Positions 15,354 through 18,759 of a stretch of 18,759 nucleotides of DNA are shown in pieces (the stretch's first letter is position 1; every line of letters starts with the position of its first letter). The translations under genes were made by a program, and so were the position numbers. The stretch covers positions 1-18,759 of the forward strand of contig JAITST010000018.1 in assembly GCA_031287585.1 (NCBI GenBank). The letters are read 5' to 3'. The DNA comes from Planctomycetaceae bacterium (lineage in GTDB: Bacteria > Planctomycetota > Planctomycetia > Pirellulales > Thermoguttaceae). Below the pieces are notes generated by a model. The model was not told the DNA's origin. It saw only the letters and a list, made by a program, of their open reading frames with translations, and made no database searches.

Positions 15354-16703
15354 ATGACTTCGAACTCACGCCGCGATTTTTTGAACACCACCGGGCTGAT
15401 TACTGCCAGTACCGTTTTAGCAGGTACTGTCGTTCCACAAATTCACGCCGCTTCCGACGACACGATTCACCTCGGTCTTGTCGGTTGCGGCGGACGCGGA
15501 CGCGGAGCCGCACTCCAAGCACTTCGGGCGGATAACCGGCTCGAGTTGGTCGCCGTTGGCGATGCCTTTCAAGACAGGGCGCAAGGTTACGCGGATGCTC
15601 TTGCTAAAAATGCGTCTGTGTCTTCAAGAATCAAAGTCGGCGACAAATGCTTCGGTGACCTTGATAACTACAAGAAAGTTATTGACGCTCTTTCCCCCGG
15701 CGATGCCGTCATTCTTGCCTCGCCGCCAGCGTTCCGTCCGCTGCACTTTGAATACGCCGTTAATCGGGGACTGCATATCTTTGCTGAAAAACCGCTCGCT
15801 GTCGATACGCCCGGATGTAACCGGATTTTGAAGGCAAACGAGTTGGCAAAACAGAAAGGACTCAAATGCGCGGTCGGCTTGATGATGCGGCACCATAACC
15901 GAACCGCAGAAATTGTCAAGGTAATTCAAGACGGGAAAATCGGCGACATTATCGCCTGTAACATCTACCGCAAGCACGGCGAAATGTTCCCTTCATTCTC
16001 CTTTCCGCAAGACGCAACTCCGTTGCACAAGCAGTTAATCGGTTTTCAAACTTTTCGCTGGGGTAACGGCGGATTCTGCGTTGATTGGCTCATACACCAC
16101 AAAGACGTTATTTGCTGGGCAAGAGGTGATTACGCCAATGCCCCGATTGCCTCGGTGTTCGGTATCGGCGGACGTAGTGTTCGGACTGCAAACGACCAAC
16201 TCTTTGACCACGCAGATTACGAGTATCAGTTTGCAGACGGCGTAAAAATGACGGCGCAGTTGCAGCACATCAACAGCACGCATTATTACGGCGGTGCTTG
16301 GATGTTCGGCACAAAAGGGTCCGCGTGGCTCGGCGAGGGGATAATGTCTCCGAAGATTTATAAGGGAACGAAGGAACACAAGGATAACATCATTTGGCAG
16401 CCGGAAGCAAAGAATAACGACCATTATCAGGAAGAGCATAACCGGTTTTACGCGGCAATCCGCAACAACGAGAACTGGAACGAAATTGACCGCGGGGTCG
16501 AGGCAACATTGGTTTCGTTGATGGGGCGTTACGCAACCGACAGTGGTTTGCACGTTTCTTATGAAACGGCGAAGAAGTCGGAATACGTGATGGCACCGGG
16601 CTTGGATACGTGGAATCTGCAAAGCGAAGCACCGGTCAAACCGGACGAGAACGGCAGTTATCTCTATACGATTGCCAAGCCGGGAATAACGAAAGAGTTT
16701 TAA
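15354..16703 (+). CDS. Tat-exported Gfo/Idh/MocA family oxidoreductase
   Basis: A 449-residue NAD(P)-dependent sugar or inositol dehydrogenase-type enzyme. Residues 1-33 form a Tat signal with S-R-R-D-F-L at 5-10 and a likely cut after I-H-A, so it is exported folded with its cofactor. The Rossmann fold starts with I-H-L-G-L-V-G-C-G-G-R-G-R-G at 38-51, and the family's E-K-P, with the catalytic lysine, is at 145-147. The C-terminal part has the usual open-sheet domain with W-L-I-H-H-K-D and a late W-M-F-G-T-K-G segment. Start: AGGAGA lies eight bases before the ATG. Tat-exported members are very common in planctomycetes and usually sit in sugar-polymer operons; some act as NAD-retaining glycoside-processing enzymes. 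The exact substrate cannot be read. The WbsX-like gene follows after 45 bp, so one operon. Confidence 0.92.
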   Translation: MTSNSRRDFLNTTGLITASTVLAGTVVPQIHAASDDTIHLGLVGCGGRGRGAALQALRADNRLELVAVGDAFQDRAQGYADALAKNASVSSRIKVGDKCFGDLDNYKKVIDALSPGDAVILASPPAFRPLHFEYAVNRGLHIFAEKPLAVDTPGCNRILKANELAKQKGLKCAVGLMMRHHNRTAEIVKVIQDGKIGDIIACNIYRKHGEMFPSFSFPQDATPLHKQLIGFQTFRWGNGGFCVDWLIHHKDVICWARGDYANAPIASVFGIGGRSVRTANDQLFDHADYEYQFADGVKMTAQLQHINSTHYYGGAWMFGTKGSAWLGEGIMSPKIYKGTKEHKDNIIWQPEAKNNDHYQEEHNRFYAAIRNNENWNEIDRGVEATLVSLMGRYATDSGLHVSYETAKKSEYVMAPGLDTWNLQSEAPVKPDENGSYLYTIAKPGITKEF

Positions 16704-16748
16704 GAAACGGTCATTGTATCATTCATTTTTACCCAACGGGGTTTCCTT

Positions 16749-18674
16749 ATGAAGCGGAATATTTTTTTGTTTGCGACATTCTTTTTTGCCAGTATGGTAA
16801 CTTCGATGTCGTTGGCGCAGGATGTATGTATTCGTGAAAACAGTTTTCAAACCGACTGCCCGCTGATTCGTGCAGAGCGGTCTTTTGAGATACGGGCGGT
16901 TATTGATAAAGACAAAACGGTCAAACACGAATGCCGTCTCGTTGTGCCGGAGAACTGTAAGATTTCTGCTGGTAAGAGTGTTTTGTCAAAGGATGTTGTT
17001 ACGGAAACGTGGAACGCTGTATGTAAAGAAGCCGGTCAGGTTGAATTTATTTTGGAACTGTTGGTCGATGGAAAGGTACTCCAAAAATCTACAATCTCAC
17101 AAAAAGTTTTACCGCCGCTTAAAATCGAAAAACTTACATACATTCCAGAACCGCAGCCCGTCAAGACGAGCATTCTGGTCGGAGCGCATAACTGTCCGCT
17201 TTGGGAAAGAGAGCGGGCAGACCTTTGGAATCAGGTCGTAAAAAAACATCAGGAACGTACTCCGGCGTTGGGTATTTACGCGCAGGACAATCCGGAAGTT
17301 GCCGACTGGGAAACGAAATGGGCAGTAGAACACGGTGTTTCGTTTTTCATTTATTGTTGGTACCGTAATAGTCAGAACGCACCTGTGACAACAATGTTTG
17401 AACAGAGTGTTTTCGATGACGCATTGTTCAAGTCGCGTTTTGAAAAGAAGATGAAGTTCACGATTATGTGGGAAAATCAACGTCGTGGTTTCGCCGGAGT
17501 TAGTGACGAAAAAGACCTTTTTGAAAACCTTATGCCCTATTGGGTCGAAAAGTTTTTCAAACGTGAGAATTATCTTAAAATCGACAACAAACCGGTTCTC
17601 TTTGTCTATCAACCTAATGATGTCGCGAGTGATTTAGGCGGGGTGGACAAAGCACGTGACGCTTTTAACGCGATGCGTGAGGTGTGCAAAAAAGCCGGTT
17701 TCGACGGACTGTATCTTCTCGGCGAATATCGGGGAACTGACCCGAATTTTTTGCAGGGATACAAAAATCTGGGGCTTGACTATGTCTTTGCGTATTGTTG
17801 GGGTATCGGTGGTTCGCCGACTCCCGAAAAAGCAATCAGTACACAAATGCACTACATTCAGGAAGTTCAAAAGCACCGCGACATAATGCCTCAGGTTGTT
17901 ACACTAAGTCAAGGGTGGAGCGGTTGGCGTGACGAAGGTTCAATTTGGAAACTACCGCCAAAAGATTACGAAATTCTTCTCCGTAAAGGCAAAGAGTTTG
18001 TCGAAACGAAGATACCGAAAAACGAACTCGGAAGCAAAATGCTCATCCTTGATAACTGGAACGAATGGAGTGAAGGGCATTACATCGCCCCGTATCGTGA
18101 ATACGGATTTGATTATCTCGATGCCGTCCGCCGCGTTTTTTCAGACGCACCGGAATCTCACATCGACTTGCTTCCCGAAGACATTGGTTTAGGGAATTAC
18201 AGTTTACCGTTGACGATGTTTGAAAACCGAACTTCGTGGACATTTCGTGGAATCGACTACGAAAACTGGAAGCGTCAATTCAGTCCTGCTCAAGAGTGGC
18301 GAGTGATGATGAATGTCAAGGACTTTCAAAACATTGGAAACTGTCTGACCTTTGAATCAACAACATTCGACCCCGCGATTTGGGTAGCGCAAGACAGAGT
18401 ACGTACATCCAATTTTGAAAAACTGGTTGTTCGTATGAAAACGACAGTCACCGAAAACGATACGCTGGAAGTGTTCTGGAAAACCGAACAGGAACCTCAG
18501 TATTCAGCCAATAATTCATCAAAGGTAACTGTCCGTCCGTCTTCGGAATTTGTAGAATACACGGTAACGCTGAAAGACCAATCAACATGGCAGGGTCGCC
18601 TCACCGAACTACGTCTCGACCCCGTCCAGACATCAGGAATTAAAATCGAAATCGAGAGTATTAGTTTGGAATGA
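16749..18674 (+). CDS. Secreted WbsX/GH99-like protein
   Basis: 641 residues with a Sec signal peptide (M-K-R-N, then F-L-F-A-T-F-F-F-A, cut after S-L-A at 21-23). Residues about 24-125 look like a beta-sandwich domain. From about 138 to 470 runs a glycosyltransferase-WbsX/GH99-like TIM-barrel domain, a family of endo-acting enzymes or relatives on complex glycans. Signs: G-I-Y-A-Q-D-N-P-E-V-A-D-W-E opening, F-F-I-Y-C-W-Y-R at 200-207, F-T-I-M-W-E-N-Q-R, K-P-V-L-F-V-Y-Q-P, and the closing L-D-N-W-N-E-W-S-E-G-H-Y-I-A-P with E-Y-G-F-D-Y-L-D-A-V. Residues about 480-641 are beta-rich and could bind carbohydrate. The substrate is unknown. Start has no strong Shine-Dalgarno, and coupling from the oxidoreductase 45 bp upstream is likely. 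Together with that gene it suggests extracytoplasmic degradation of a branched or sulfated polymer. Confidence 0.85.
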   Translation: MKRNIFLFATFFFASMVTSMSLAQDVCIRENSFQTDCPLIRAERSFEIRAVIDKDKTVKHECRLVVPENCKISAGKSVLSKDVVTETWNAVCKEAGQVEFILELLVDGKVLQKSTISQKVLPPLKIEKLTYIPEPQPVKTSILVGAHNCPLWERERADLWNQVVKKHQERTPALGIYAQDNPEVADWETKWAVEHGVSFFIYCWYRNSQNAPVTTMFEQSVFDDALFKSRFEKKMKFTIMWENQRRGFAGVSDEKDLFENLMPYWVEKFFKRENYLKIDNKPVLFVYQPNDVASDLGGVDKARDAFNAMREVCKKAGFDGLYLLGEYRGTDPNFLQGYKNLGLDYVFAYCWGIGGSPTPEKAISTQMHYIQEVQKHRDIMPQVVTLSQGWSGWRDEGSIWKLPPKDYEILLRKGKEFVETKIPKNELGSKMLILDNWNEWSEGHYIAPYREYGFDYLDAVRRVFSDAPESHIDLLPEDIGLGNYSLPLTMFENRTSWTFRGIDYENWKRQFSPAQEWRVMMNVKDFQNIGNCLTFESTTFDPAIWVAQDRVRTSNFEKLVVRMKTTVTENDTLEVFWKTEQEPQYSANNSSKVTVRPSSEFVEYTVTLKDQSTWQGRLTELRLDPVQTSGIKIEIESISLE

Positions 18675-18694
18675 ATTATGTTCAGGGACGTAGT

Positions 18695-18759
18695 ATGATT
18701 CATCAAGAAGGTTCCCATAAAGTCGCTTATCCGCCTTGTGTCCTGCTTTCAAAGAACCA
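18695..18759 (+). CDS. Possible start of a further gene, cut by the window edge
   Basis: After the WbsX-like gene, ATG at 18695 opens a frame of 21 complete codons to the edge (M-I-H-Q-E-G-S-H-K-V-A-Y-P-P-C-V-L-L-S-K-N). CAGGGA lies about eight bases before it, a fair ribosome binding site, and the 20-bp gap suits a third operon member. Too short to assign. Confidence 0.3.
   Translation, partial: MIHQEGSHKVAYPPCVLLSKN

Overview
The window looks like a chromosomal segment of a planctomycete (Planctomycetota, probably Pirellulales-like). The main markers are a DUF1559 pseudopilin-type protein with the A-F-T-L-V-E-L-L prepilin motif, a Tat-exported Gfo/Idh/MocA oxidoreductase next to a secreted WbsX/GH99-like protein, a secreted FGE/SUMF1-domain protein, and mostly weak Shine-Dalgarno sequences. 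The DNA is fairly AT-rich for that phylum. A host-associated or anaerobic lineage is possible but cannot be shown from the sequence.

Layout. 1-223 (-): the N-terminal part of an unrecognised, possibly transposase-like gene cut by the window edge. 397-2535 (+): ubiX (flavin prenyltransferase) and uxaC (uronate isomerase), separated by a promoter-like segment with overlapping dyads. 2629-3828 (-): a small exported or lipoprotein-type protein and a metallophosphoesterase with a complete active site. 3829-4321 holds no gene. 4322-9358 (-): a two-gene unit coding for an SbcD/YhaO-like protein, whose metal-binding motifs are mostly lost, and a large SbcC/YhaN-like coiled-coil ATPase with two membrane helices in its middle. 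Facing it, 9509-11065 (+) codes for a one-helix membrane protein of unknown function.

11066-12740 is visibly AT-richer and looks like accessory DNA. It holds a palindromic intergenic repeat, a 324-bp imperfect inverted-repeat element resembling a MITE, and a secreted transglutaminase-like protein split by an A10 tract. Upstream of that on the same strand lie an FGE-like secreted protein and the DUF1559 pseudopilin, whose leader is out of frame because of a G11 tract. Hairpins separate the three genes.

15354-18674 (+): a Gfo/Idh/MocA oxidoreductase and a WbsX-like secreted protein under a strong promoter. This is probably a carbohydrate-processing operon, in keeping with the uronate isomerase elsewhere in the window. 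A further reading frame may begin at 18695.

Most noteworthy: (1) two homopolymer tracts, each exactly one base too long for its gene, in a cluster of exported proteins, which means either phase variation or systematic sequence error; (2) an SbcCD/YhaNO-like pair whose nuclease half seems catalytically dead while its ATPase is intact and membrane-tethered; (3) the 324-bp inverted-repeat element.
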